From Amycolatopsis roodepoortensis (GTDB lineage Bacteria > Actinomycetota > Actinomycetes > Mycobacteriales > Pseudonocardiaceae), in assembly GCF_014873915.1 (NCBI RefSeq), contig NZ_JADBEJ010000005.1:310001-374000 (forward strand): a stretch of DNA of 64,000 nucleotides, given 5' to 3'. Numbering within the stretch: position 1 is the stretch's first letter; every line of letters starts with the position of its first letter. Shown here piece by piece: positions 51,651 to 59,759 of this stretch. The translations under genes were made by a program, and so were the position numbers. The notes under the pieces were generated by a model. It searched no databases and was not told the DNA's origin. It saw nothing but the letters and a program-made list of their open reading frames with translations.

Positions 51651-53138
51651 ATGCCACTCCGACTTCGAATCCGCGACGTCCCCGAAGCCGCGACGAACCG
51701 GCGCGGCCTGCTGGCCGTCATGTGCGGCTGTGTCGTGCTCATGGTCGGCATGGTCGCCGCGATCAACCTCGCCGTCCCGATGCTGGCCGCGAGCGACCTC
51801 CATCCGTCCGCGTCGGCACTGATCTGGATCGTCGACACCTACGTCGTTTTCTTCGCCTGTCTCGTGATCCCCGGCGGAGCGGCGGGCGACCGCTTCGGCC
51901 GCAAAGGCGTCCTGCTCGCCGGTCTGGCACTGTTCGCGCTCGGCGCGCTGCTCTCGGCGCTCGCGCCGAGCGTGCCCCTCCTGCTCGCGGGCCGGGCGAT
52001 CACGGGGATCGGGGCCGCCGCGGTGCTGCCCAACACGCTCGCCGTGCTGCTGCACGCCGTCCCCGCCGAACGCAAGGGCGTCACCATCGCGACCTGGGCT
52101 TCCATGACGGGCATCGGTGGCGTGGTGGGCAATGTGGGCGGCGGCGCGGTACTGGCGGGCGGATCGTGGCGCTGGCTGTTCGCGGCCGCCGTCCCGGTCT
52201 CGCTGACGCTCGTCGTGCTCGTCGCCCGGATCGCGCCGGTGTCACCAAGGCACGACCGCCCGCTCAGTCCGCTCGGCGCCGTCCTGCTGGTCGGCGCGTC
52301 CGTCGCGTTGCTGCTGGGCATCGTCGAGGGGCCTGAAGCGGGTTGGGGCAGCCCGATCGTCCTGGCCGGATTCGCCGGTGCGGTCGTGCTTTTCGCGCTG
52401 TGGACGTTCGTGGAACTGAAGGCCGAGCACCCGCTGCTCGACCCCCGGCTGTTCCGCGTACCCGCGTTGCGAAGCGCCTGCCTCGGCATGACCGCGATCT
52501 TCTTCGGGATGTTCGCGCTGTTCTACGTCAACGCGTCCTTCCTCCAGTACGGCAGGGGTTTCGATGTGCTGCGGACCGGGCTCGGGATCATCCCGCTGAC
52601 CGTCCCGGTCGTCCTCGGCGCGCGGCACGTGGGCAAGCTCGTCCAGCGCTACGGAGTCGACGCTGTCATCGCCATCGCGTTCGTCTTCTGTGGCGGCGGC
52701 CTGGTCGGACTGTCCACAAGTGACACTTCGACGCTGTACCCGGTCTACGCCGCCTGGTTGGCGGTGACCGGCATCGGTGTCACGCTGGCCCTTCCGACCC
52801 TGTCCGCCGCCATCTCCGGTTCGCTGCCGCCGTCGCAGGCCGGTGTGGGCGCCGGACTGCAAGCCACCACCCGAGAATTCGGCAGTGCGCTCGGGGTCGC
52901 GGTCATCGGCACCGTCCTCACCGGACGGTTCGTCACCGCGCTGCCGTCCGACATCCGCGCGGACCACGATCCGCACACCGTGGCACAGGCGCTGTCGGCC
53001 GTGCCCGGGCGATCTCCCGAAGTGATCTCCGCGTTCGTCACCGCCGCGAGCACGGCGCTGCGGGTGATCGGTGTGAGCGTGCTCGTCCTCGGGGCGCTCG
53101 TCGTCCTCCAATCACGACTTTCCCGCGAAACCAAGTAG
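51651..53138 (+). CDS. MFS drug transporter, EmrB/QacA (DHA2) type
   Basis: The 495-aa protein has about 14 predicted helices. Motifs: LIWIVDTYVVFFACLVIPGGAAGDRFGRKGVLLAGLALFALGAL (motif A in the GDRFGRK segment) and AGRAITGIGAAAVLPNTLAVL (motif C-like region). It probably exports drugs or metabolites using proton motive force. Leaderless ATG with TAGCGT at 51638-51643, 7-nt spacer. Followed after 19 nt by a darcynin gene in the same operon and under control of the LysR gene next to it. Confidence 0.88.
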   Translation: MPLRLRIRDVPEAATNRRGLLAVMCGCVVLMVGMVAAINLAVPMLAASDLHPSASALIWIVDTYVVFFACLVIPGGAAGDRFGRKGVLLAGLALFALGALLSALAPSVPLLLAGRAITGIGAAAVLPNTLAVLLHAVPAERKGVTIATWASMTGIGGVVGNVGGGAVLAGGSWRWLFAAAVPVSLTLVVLVARIAPVSPRHDRPLSPLGAVLLVGASVALLLGIVEGPEAGWGSPIVLAGFAGAVVLFALWTFVELKAEHPLLDPRLFRVPALRSACLGMTAIFFGMFALFYVNASFLQYGRGFDVLRTGLGIIPLTVPVVLGARHVGKLVQRYGVDAVIAIAFVFCGGGLVGLSTSDTSTLYPVYAAWLAVTGIGVTLALPTLSAAISGSLPPSQAGVGAGLQATTREFGSALGVAVIGTVLTGRFVTALPSDIRADHDPHTVAQALSAVPGRSPEVISAFVTAASTALRVIGVSVLVLGALVVLQSRLSRETK

Positions 53139-53157
53139 CTGACCGAAAGGAATCGTC

Positions 53158-53505
53158 ATGTCCGAAGTGACCGCTTTCATGTTGGTGAAGATTACGCCGG
53201 AATGGCTCGGCCTCACCGTCGAACAGCGCGTGAAGGCCTTCAAGACCGAAATCCTCCCAGTGATCGAGAGCAAGGTGAAGGGTGTCCGGTCCCGGTTCTT
53301 CGACACGGAGTTCTACTCCGCGAGAGTGACCGACGTGTGGGTGTGGGAGGCCGACGACCATCACTCGTACCAGCTGCTCATCGAGGCGCTGCGCGAGACG
53401 CCCTTCTGGGACCGGTACTTCGAGGTCGTCGACCTTCTGGTCGGGGTCGAGAACGCGTACGCGGCGAATTACGGTCTCGACGCCTACGCGAGCGTCAACG
53501 TCTGA
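53158..53505 (+). CDS. Darcynin family protein
   Basis: The 115-aa protein has a ferredoxin-like pattern: FMLVKITPEWLGLTVEQRVKAF at the N-terminus, RSRFFDTEFYSARVTDVWVWEADDHHSYQLLIEALRETPFWDRYFEVVDLLVGVENAY in the body. This matches the darcynin domain family of unknown function as I recall it. It follows an efflux pump by 19 nt and has AAAGGA before its ATG. It may bind or modify a pumped compound; that is a guess. Its 3' end overlaps the next gene by 11 nt. Confidence 0.68.
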   Translation: MSEVTAFMLVKITPEWLGLTVEQRVKAFKTEILPVIESKVKGVRSRFFDTEFYSARVTDVWVWEADDHHSYQLLIEALRETPFWDRYFEVVDLLVGVENAYAANYGLDAYASVNV

Positions 53506-54213
53506 AGCCGGCCGGAGCGTCTCGCCGGTAGCCCACCAGAAGACGGCCTCCCACACCGTCGAGAACACCGGCGGCGACCCGCCACAGTGGAGCCGGATCC
53601 CCCGCGCACACGACCTGGCGGTAGCCGAGCAGGAGTTCCCGGCAGATCTCCGGATCGGCCTCTCTGAGCCGTCGCAGGAGCCACTTGCCGTGGGATCGCC
53701 ACCGGCCACCTGTCAGGAGGACCAGCTCGGCGACCGCGATCAGCAGCCGATCGGCGATGAAGACCAGCTCATCGGGATCGCCGGCCCCGTCGAGATCGTC
53801 CAGGAGATCGGTGAGCAGGTAACGGCGGTCCTCCAGGTCTGCCGCGGACAACGGCGGAGGCCCGGCGCGCAGGCGCGCCCGGCGTCCGCCCGCGTCCTAC
53901 GTCCGAAACCGTCGCGGTCGAGGAGAACGACGCCTTCGCCGCACATGTGCAGCAAAGGCGAGCGGCGGTCCGCCGTCTCCCGATCGGCGAAGCCCTCGTA
54001 CGACTCGGCGGTATGGCAGAACAGTTCGACCGGGACGCCGTCCAGTTCGGTCGTTTCGCGGTACGGCGCGGGCGGTCCGTCGAGGAACACGACGACGTCG
54101 AGATCCGAACTCGCGGTGCGCCTTCCGGTGTTCGCGCTTCCGCCGAGGATCGCGGCCCTCGCCGCAGGGAAACGAGTCTCGACCACTTCGCGAGCGATAC
54201 GGACGGCATCCAT
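53495..54213 (-). pseudogene. Nucleotidyltransferase-domain protein with frameshift
   Basis: The reading frame from ATG 54213 encodes MDAVRIAREVVETRFPAARAAILGGSANTGRRTASSDLDVVVFLDG, the GS-x10-DLD motif of polymerase-beta type nucleotidyltransferases, up to about 53880. The C-terminal half (LSAADLEDRRYLLTDLLDDLDGAGDPDELVFIADRLL to the end at 53495) is in another frame. Both parts belong to a single family of about 240-255 aa. The frames meet in the GC-rich stretch 53855-53895, where one missing base (or two extra) would explain the break. It could be a real inactivation or a sequencing error. Confidence 0.78.
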
Positions 54214-54360
54214 CCGTCCAGCATGCCGGGAGATGGGTGAGCCAGGCGCACCGGCGGCCGCGACCAAGCCGAAGCCGGTGCCCTGGTTACCCACCCGGAT
54301 CTCCTGGACGAGCAGTTCGTCCGGCCGATCCGGCCCTCCCCGCCCGGAACACTAGGGCCG

Positions 54361-54420
54361 GGCGTTCGGGACCGGTCCCGAACGCCACGAAGGCCACCGC
54401 CGTGGGCGGTGGCCTTCGTG
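54361..54420. terminator. Tandem palindromes after the TAP-type peptidase gene
   Basis: A perfect 26-bp palindrome with no loop (54361-54386, 13-nt arms, core TTCGGGACCGGTCCCGAA) abuts a perfect 16-3-16 hairpin (54386-54401, 54405-54420, core CACGAAGGCCACCGCC). They lie 15 nt past the stop of the downstream-reading peptidase gene. The region 54214-54360 between them and the nucleotidyltransferase start shows nothing else. Confidence 0.88.
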
Positions 54421-54435
54421 TTCATCGGCCCTGGA

Positions 54436-56064
54436 TCAGGCGGTTTCGAACGGCTGGACGTTCGGCTGGAAGACCTGGCCGTTGGCAGGCACCTTCAGAT
54501 CGATCAGGTAGTCGGCCGTCACCTTGTCCACCCCGAGCGAGTCGCCGAGGATGCAGTGCCCGAAGGCGTCGACCGAGAGCAGGCGGGCGTTGCCCAGCTG
54601 GTCGGCCATCCGCTTCGAGAACAGGTACTGGGTCGCCGGGTCGTAGTAGTTGCCGATGACCAGCACCGGGGTGTCGGTCTTGGCCTGCCACGGGCCGCGG
54701 TAGACGTCCGGCTTCTTCGCCGGCCACACGGGGCAGCCTGCGATATCCGAGAACGCCTGGTAGCGACCGAAAGTGGGCGATTCCTTCTCCCACTTCGCGG
54801 CGATCTCCGGAACCTTCTCCTGCTTGATCGTGATCTTCTTGTCGGAGCAGTTCACGGCGAAGTAGGAGTCGTCACCGGTGTAGGGGCTGTCCGGGTTCGC
54901 GTCCGCGCGCCCGTTCGCTCCCGACCGCAGCACCTTCAGCTCCACGGCCTGGGCCGCCTGCGTCTGCGCCGCGGGCGGGTGGACGATGTTGTACAGCGCC
55001 TGCAGGTCGTCGGCCAGCGGCGGGAACGACGTCGGCGAGTACAGCACCCCGGCCACCGTGCTGGTGAACGCGTTGATGTCGTAGCTGCTCCCGTCCGGCA
55101 GCTTGATCGGCTGCTGGCGCAGGTAGCCGCGGATCTCGTCGAACTTCTCCCGCGGCGTACCCGCGCTGAAGGAGCACTTCGGCCCGACCTGCGCGCACTT
55201 GCGCAGGAAGCCGTCCAGCGCGATCTCGAAGCCGCGAGCGCGCTCGCGGTCGTACTGCACGCCGTCGCTGGTGCGCAGTGCCGGGTCGACGTTGCCGTCG
55301 ATTACGATCGCCCGGCTCTGCTTCGGGAACATCGACGTGTACGTCGACCCGATCAGGGTCCCGTACGAGAAGCCGACGAAGGTCAGCTTCTGGTCGCCGA
55401 CGGCCGCCCGCATCTTGTCGAGGTCACGCACGACGTCCTTGGTGGACATGTGGTTCAGCAGCGCGCCCGCGTTGTTCTTGCAGAACTGGCCGTAGTCGCG
55501 GTACGAGGCCAGGGTCCCGGAGATCTCCTGCCGGGTCAGCGGCACGGGGATCTGCGCGGAGAAGACGTCGTCCGCGTCTTCCTGCGTGGTGAAGCACTTG
55601 AGCGGGTTGCTGGCCCCGACCCCGCGCGGGTCGAACCCGATCAGGTCGAACCGGTCGAGCACCTGCGGCTGGAAGTAGTTCGCCGCGCCGATCGGCATCC
55701 GGAACCCGGAACCGCCGGGACCGCCCGGGTTGAGGAACAGCGAGCCGACCTTCTTGTCGGGCGTCTTCGCCGCCCGCTTCAGCATCGCGATGTCGATGGT
55801 GCCGAGCGCCGCGTTGTCGTGGTCGATCGGCACGCGATACCGCGCGCAGCTGTAGAACTTGGCCTGGTCGGCGGGAACACCGCGGATCTGGTCCGCCGTG
55901 CAGGTGCCCCAGTTCACCGGCGCCGTCGCGCCGACCTGGGCGGCGGGCGGCCCGGCCTCCGGGGTGGCCACCGCCGTTCCGGACGCCCCGGTCAGCGCGG
56001 CGCCGGCCACGAGTGCCCCTACCAGTGCGAAACCGCGCACCGGCCTCCTTGTGGATCTCGGCAA
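54436..56064 (-). CDS. Secreted alpha/beta-hydrolase, tripeptidyl aminopeptidase (TAP) type
   Basis: The 542-aa protein starts at TTG 56064, 5-6 nt after GGAGGAG; no ATG/GTG in frame fits as well. An N-terminal signal peptide (STRRPVRGFALVGALVAGAALTGASGTAVA) exports it. The body: GSLFLNPGGPGGSG (oxyanion), nucleophile FVGFSYGTLIG, Asp in VIGNYYDPATQYLF and His in VDAFGHCILGD, the C-terminal TAP-like domain. Such Streptomyces enzymes remove tripeptides from exported proteins. Several paired cysteines suggest disulfides. Confidence 0.87.
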   Translation of the reverse strand: MPRSTRRPVRGFALVGALVAGAALTGASGTAVATPEAGPPAAQVGATAPVNWGTCTADQIRGVPADQAKFYSCARYRVPIDHDNAALGTIDIAMLKRAAKTPDKKVGSLFLNPGGPGGSGFRMPIGAANYFQPQVLDRFDLIGFDPRGVGASNPLKCFTTQEDADDVFSAQIPVPLTRQEISGTLASYRDYGQFCKNNAGALLNHMSTKDVVRDLDKMRAAVGDQKLTFVGFSYGTLIGSTYTSMFPKQSRAIVIDGNVDPALRTSDGVQYDRERARGFEIALDGFLRKCAQVGPKCSFSAGTPREKFDEIRGYLRQQPIKLPDGSSYDINAFTSTVAGVLYSPTSFPPLADDLQALYNIVHPPAAQTQAAQAVELKVLRSGANGRADANPDSPYTGDDSYFAVNCSDKKITIKQEKVPEIAAKWEKESPTFGRYQAFSDIAGCPVWPAKKPDVYRGPWQAKTDTPVLVIGNYYDPATQYLFSKRMADQLGNARLLSVDAFGHCILGDSLGVDKVTADYLIDLKVPANGQVFQPNVQPFETA

Positions 56065-56196
56065 AACGACTCCTCCCTCGGCTGGCGACGTGTCGGACCA
56101 CGTCGCACGATGCGCCGCCGACGTCACGGCGCGTAACACCCAAGGAGCCTCGCACAGGCCGGTAACCCAGTCACCGGCCGAAAGGATGGTACGAAC

Positions 56197-56673
56197 CTAT
56201 CGAGTGGTTGTCTTCAACTCGAAAATCGGTAACACACGGCGAGCGGCTTGCTCCTCCATGGAGTAACCGGGCCAGAACTCCAGCAGCAGCTTCCACATCG
56301 CTTCGTACTCGTCTCCGCGCAGTTCCCTGGCCCTGACCGGGATCTCCTTGCCCGCCAGCGCGACGACCGCGCCGGGATTCGACCGCAGGTTGTGTGTCCA
56401 CGCCGGATCGTTGGGCCTCCCCCAATTGGAGCCGACGAGCACGAAGTCTCCGTCGTGCGGGAAGTACAGGAGGTTGGTACTACGGGGCAGCCCACTCTTG
56501 CGGCCGGTCGTGGTCAGGCGCAGGGAAGGTAGCCCGGCCAGCGCGACCAGGCTCACCTTCCCCTTGAACAGCCGGTGGAGTCTCTTGTCCACCCAGATGA
56601 TCCCGCCCGCGAGCCCCATCAGCCACGGTTTGGTGCCGAGGACGCGGGCGAGCGACGTGAGAGGGTTAGGCAC
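56197..56673 (-). CDS. Deazaflavin-dependent nitroreductase family protein (DUF385)
   Basis: The 158-aa split-barrel protein: LRLTTTGRKSGLPRSTNLLYFPHDGDFVLVGSNWGRPNDPAWTHNLRSNPGAVVALAGKEIPVRAREL contains the F420-binding GRKSG...NWGRP...W-x2-NL pattern of the Ddn family. These enzymes use F420H2 to reduce quinones or nitro compounds. Its GTG start overlaps the egtD stop by 8 nt, so it is the last gene of the ergothioneine operon here, an unusual association that suggests a redox link. Confidence 0.85.
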   Translation of the reverse strand: MPNPLTSLARVLGTKPWLMGLAGGIIWVDKRLHRLFKGKVSLVALAGLPSLRLTTTGRKSGLPRSTNLLYFPHDGDFVLVGSNWGRPNDPAWTHNLRSNPGAVVALAGKEIPVRARELRGDEYEAMWKLLLEFWPGYSMEEQAARRVLPIFELKTTTR

Positions 56674-57643
56674 GGACAGATCTTGCCAGGCTCACCCCGA
56701 ACCGCGATTCCGAGTCCGTCCACCATTTCTCCACGGAGAAACCGGCTTCGGCCAGTTCCGCGGCGATTCCCTCCCGCCGGAACTTCGCGGAGATCTCGGT
56801 GCGCACGTACTCCCCCTCGGCGAACTTCACCCGCAGGTCGGCGCCCGGGATGTCGACGGTCAGCGGCTCGCGCGCACGCAGGCGCATTTCGATCCATTCG
56901 TTCTTCTCGTCCCAATACGAGACGTGGTCGAACGCGGCCGGGTCGAAGTTCGCGCCGAGGCCGTTGTTGATCACGTGGAGCATGTTGCGGTTGAACTCGG
57001 CGGTCACGCCGGCCGCGTCGTCGTACGCACGCTCCAGGGTCTCCCGGTCCTTCACCAGGTCCGTCCCGAGCAGGAACCACTCCCCTTCGTCGAGCACCTC
57101 ACGGACCGAGCGCAGGAAGGTGGCGCGGTCGGCGGGAAGGAAATTGCCGATCGTGCCGCCGAGGAAGACCACCAGCCGCGGACGGTCACCCGGCAACAGG
57201 TCGAGATGCCGGGTGAAGTCGCCGACCACGCCACGGACTTCAAGGGACGGGTAGTCGGCCGTGATGGCTTCCGCGGCCTCGGCGAGCGCGGTTTCCGAGA
57301 CGTCGAGCGGAACGAATTCCTTCAACGTGCCATGGCTCGTGAGCGCGTCGAGCAGCAGCCTCGTCTTCTCGCTCGATCCGGAACCGAGTTCGACGAGGGT
57401 GTGCGCGTCCGAGCTTTCGGCTATCTCGCCGCCACGCGCGGCGAGGACCTCCCGCTCGCTCCTGGTCGGGTAGTACTCGGGGAGGGCGGTGATCTTCTCG
57501 AACAGTTCGCTGCCGCGCGCGTCGTAGAACCATTTGGGCGGCAACCACTTCTGGTCCGCCTCCAGGCCGGCGCGGACGTCCGCGCGCAGTTGCTCGGTGA
57601 TGTCCGATTCGCTGTGGTGTACGTCGAGGTCGACTTCGGTCAT
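56666..57643 (-). CDS. egtD: L-histidine N-alpha-methyltransferase EgtD
   Basis: The 325-aa SAM-dependent enzyme trimethylates histidine to hercynine, the first committed ergothioneine step. Features: PPKWFYDARGSELFEKITALPEYYPTRSE near the N-terminus, LVELGSGSSEKTRLLLDAL (motif I), VVFLGGTIGNFLPADRA and LLGTDLVKD. Length matches M. smegmatis EgtD. ATG overlaps the egtC stop by 4 nt. Confidence 0.96.
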   Translation of the reverse strand: MTEVDLDVHHSESDITEQLRADVRAGLEADQKWLPPKWFYDARGSELFEKITALPEYYPTRSEREVLAARGGEIAESSDAHTLVELGSGSSEKTRLLLDALTSHGTLKEFVPLDVSETALAEAAEAITADYPSLEVRGVVGDFTRHLDLLPGDRPRLVVFLGGTIGNFLPADRATFLRSVREVLDEGEWFLLGTDLVKDRETLERAYDDAAGVTAEFNRNMLHVINNGLGANFDPAAFDHVSYWDEKNEWIEMRLRAREPLTVDIPGADLRVKFAEGEYVRTEISAKFRREGIAAELAEAGFSVEKWWTDSESRFGVSLARSVRA

Positions 57644-58404
57644 CGTGCCTCAGGGCTCCGATCGGCTTCGAGGGGAAGGATTTCCACGCCCGCGCCGGTG
57701 ACGCGGACGGCGTGGCGGTCAGGGACGGGAGTCCAGCCGGGATCGTCGTCGCACGGTTCCGACGCGACGAGCACACCACCTCCGGTGTCCCGGTAGGACA
57801 GCGAATGCGTCCACGCGGTACCGACCAGCGTCCGGCCGTCGGTCAGCAGGAAATTGAGCCGCGAACCCGGCCCGGCCTCCTCGACCACTCCGGTGAGCCA
57901 CGTGACGGCCGCGAGCGGGTCTTCGCCCGCCTCCAGCCGCTCACGCAGCAACGCCCACAGCAGTACCGAATCCGTGGTCGCCTCCAGTGTCAGCAGCCGG
58001 GTGATCGGCAGCTTCGCGGCGAGCTCGGCCATCGACTCCGGCCAGCCCCGGATCAGCCCGTTGTGGCTGAAGAGGTAGCCGCCGCCGGTGAACGGCGCGT
58101 TCGCCGCCTCGACCACGGGCATCGCCGTCGTACCGTTCCGGACCGCCGCCAGGAAGGCGTGCGACCGGACCGATCCGGCCAGCGCCGGCAGATCTCCGTC
58201 CGTCCACAAGGGAGCGGACCTGCGCAGGCGGAGCGGTTCCGCGCCGTCGGCGTACCAGCCGAGGCCGTACCCGTCGGCGTTGACCGAGCCGCCGCCCCGC
58301 ATGTCACGGGGGGCGTAGGACTGCACGAGCAGCGAATGAGGGGCGTGAAAGAGCATCTCGGCGGGCGAACGCGGCTCGCCGAGATACGCGAGGTGACGGC
58401 ACAT
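57640..58404 (-). CDS. egtC: Gamma-glutamyl-hercynylcysteine sulfoxide amidohydrolase EgtC
   Basis: The 254-aa class II glutamine amidotransferase-type enzyme starts MCRHLAYLGEP, putting the nucleophile at Cys2. SYAPRDMRGGGSVNADGYGLGWY and VRSHAFLAAVRNGT and FSHNGLIRGW complete the active site. It removes glutamate from the EgtB product. ATG 58404 is required for the Cys2 start. It lies 5 nt after egtB. Confidence 0.95.
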   Translation of the reverse strand: MCRHLAYLGEPRSPAEMLFHAPHSLLVQSYAPRDMRGGGSVNADGYGLGWYADGAEPLRLRRSAPLWTDGDLPALAGSVRSHAFLAAVRNGTTAMPVVEAANAPFTGGGYLFSHNGLIRGWPESMAELAAKLPITRLLTLEATTDSVLLWALLRERLEAGEDPLAAVTWLTGVVEEAGPGSRLNFLLTDGRTLVGTAWTHSLSYRDTGGGVLVASEPCDDDPGWTPVPDRHAVRVTGAGVEILPLEADRSPEAR

Positions 58405-58409
58405 GCCCC

Positions 58410-59759
58410 TCAGGCCACCTCGCTCGGCCGGGCGTCCCGGGCGCAGCGGAACCCGGAGAAGATCTGCCGCCGGATCGGGTGATCCCAGTTGCGGAACGTG
58501 CCGCGGATGGCCGCCGCGTCCGTCCCGAACGAGCCACCGCGCAGGATCCGGTAGTCCCCGCCGAAGAAGACCTCCGAGTACTCCTTGTACGGGAACGCGG
58601 CGAATCCCGGATACGCCTCGAAGCCACTGCTGGTCCACTCCCAGACGTCGCCGATCAGCTGGTGCACGCCCAGCGGTGAGACACCCGCCGGGTACGCGCC
58701 GGCCTCCGCGGGCCGCAGATGCCGCTGCCCGAGGTTCGCGTGATCGGGAGTCGGTTCCTCGTCGCCCCAAGGGAACCGGCGCGACCGGCCGGTCGCCGGG
58801 TCGAACCGGGCGGCCTTCTCCCATTCCGGTTCGGTCGGCAGGCGACGCCCCGCCCAGGCGGCGTACGCCTCGGCCTCGTGGAAGGAGACGTGGACGACGG
58901 GTTCCGCGGCGGGCACCTTCTCGTACACGCCGAACCGCGTCCGCCACCAGCCGTCCTGCTCTCGTTTCCAGAAGCGCGGCGCCTGGATGCCGTGCTCGCT
59001 CCGGTACGCCCAGCCACGCTCGCTCCACCACTTCGGGTCTTCGTAGCCCCCGGAGTCGAGGAACTCGGCATACGCCCCACAGGTGACCGGTGTGGTGTCG
59101 ATGAAGAACGCCTCCACCGCGACCTCGTGCGCCGGACGCTCGTTGTCCAGCGCCCACGGCTCGGCGGAGGTACCCATGGTGAAGACCCCGCCGGGTACGA
59201 ACACCTCCGAGGGCAGCGGCCCGGACCGCGACGGCGGAGGCGCGGGCGCGTGCAGTACCGGATCGCCCTTGCGGAGCTGGTGGGTGGCCAGCATCGTCTC
59301 GTCGTGCTGCTGCTCGTGCTGCGTGATCATGCCGAAGGCGAAGGCGTCCTCGGTGAGCCGCCTGCCTTGCAGCGGAACGGTTTCCAGGATGTCGAAGGAC
59401 TTCTCCCTGACCTCGCGGACGTACTTGCGCGCCTCCTCCGGGCCCAGCAGCGGCAGGGCCGGACGATCCGCGCGGGCGTGCTGGAACGCGTCGTAGATGT
59501 CGTCGATGTCGGGCCGGAGCGCCTCCCGGCCGCCCACGTCGCGCACCAGCCAGAGCTCCTCCTGGCTGCCGATGTGCGCGAGGTCCCAGACCAGCGGTGA
59601 CATCAGTTTCGAATGCTGGCGGACCAGGTCTTCGTCGTCCACGTCCGTCAGCGCGACGCTGCGCTCGCGGGCCCTGGTGAGCGCCTCGGCCGCGTGCGCC
59701 CGCAGGTCTTGCGGGCTCAGCGCGCGAAGCGGGTTGGTCTCGGTGCTTTCCACGCTCAT
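58410..59759 (-). CDS. egtB: Hercynine oxygenase EgtB (iron-dependent sulfoxide synthase)
   Basis: The 449-aa non-haem iron enzyme joins gamma-glutamyl-cysteine (or cysteine) to hercynine with oxygen. The N-terminal DinB-like domain has the iron ligands in HIGSQEELW and ITQHEQQHDETML (the H-x3-H motif). The C-terminal FGE-sulfatase domain has FVPGGVFTMGTS, LPTEPEWEKAARFDP and ILRGGSFGTDAAAIRGTFRNWDHP. ATG 59759 overlaps the egtA stop by 4 nt. Confidence 0.95.
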   Translation of the reverse strand: MSVESTETNPLRALSPQDLRAHAAEALTRARERSVALTDVDDEDLVRQHSKLMSPLVWDLAHIGSQEELWLVRDVGGREALRPDIDDIYDAFQHARADRPALPLLGPEEARKYVREVREKSFDILETVPLQGRRLTEDAFAFGMITQHEQQHDETMLATHQLRKGDPVLHAPAPPPSRSGPLPSEVFVPGGVFTMGTSAEPWALDNERPAHEVAVEAFFIDTTPVTCGAYAEFLDSGGYEDPKWWSERGWAYRSEHGIQAPRFWKREQDGWWRTRFGVYEKVPAAEPVVHVSFHEAEAYAAWAGRRLPTEPEWEKAARFDPATGRSRRFPWGDEEPTPDHANLGQRHLRPAEAGAYPAGVSPLGVHQLIGDVWEWTSSGFEAYPGFAAFPYKEYSEVFFGGDYRILRGGSFGTDAAAIRGTFRNWDHPIRRQIFSGFRCARDARPSEVA

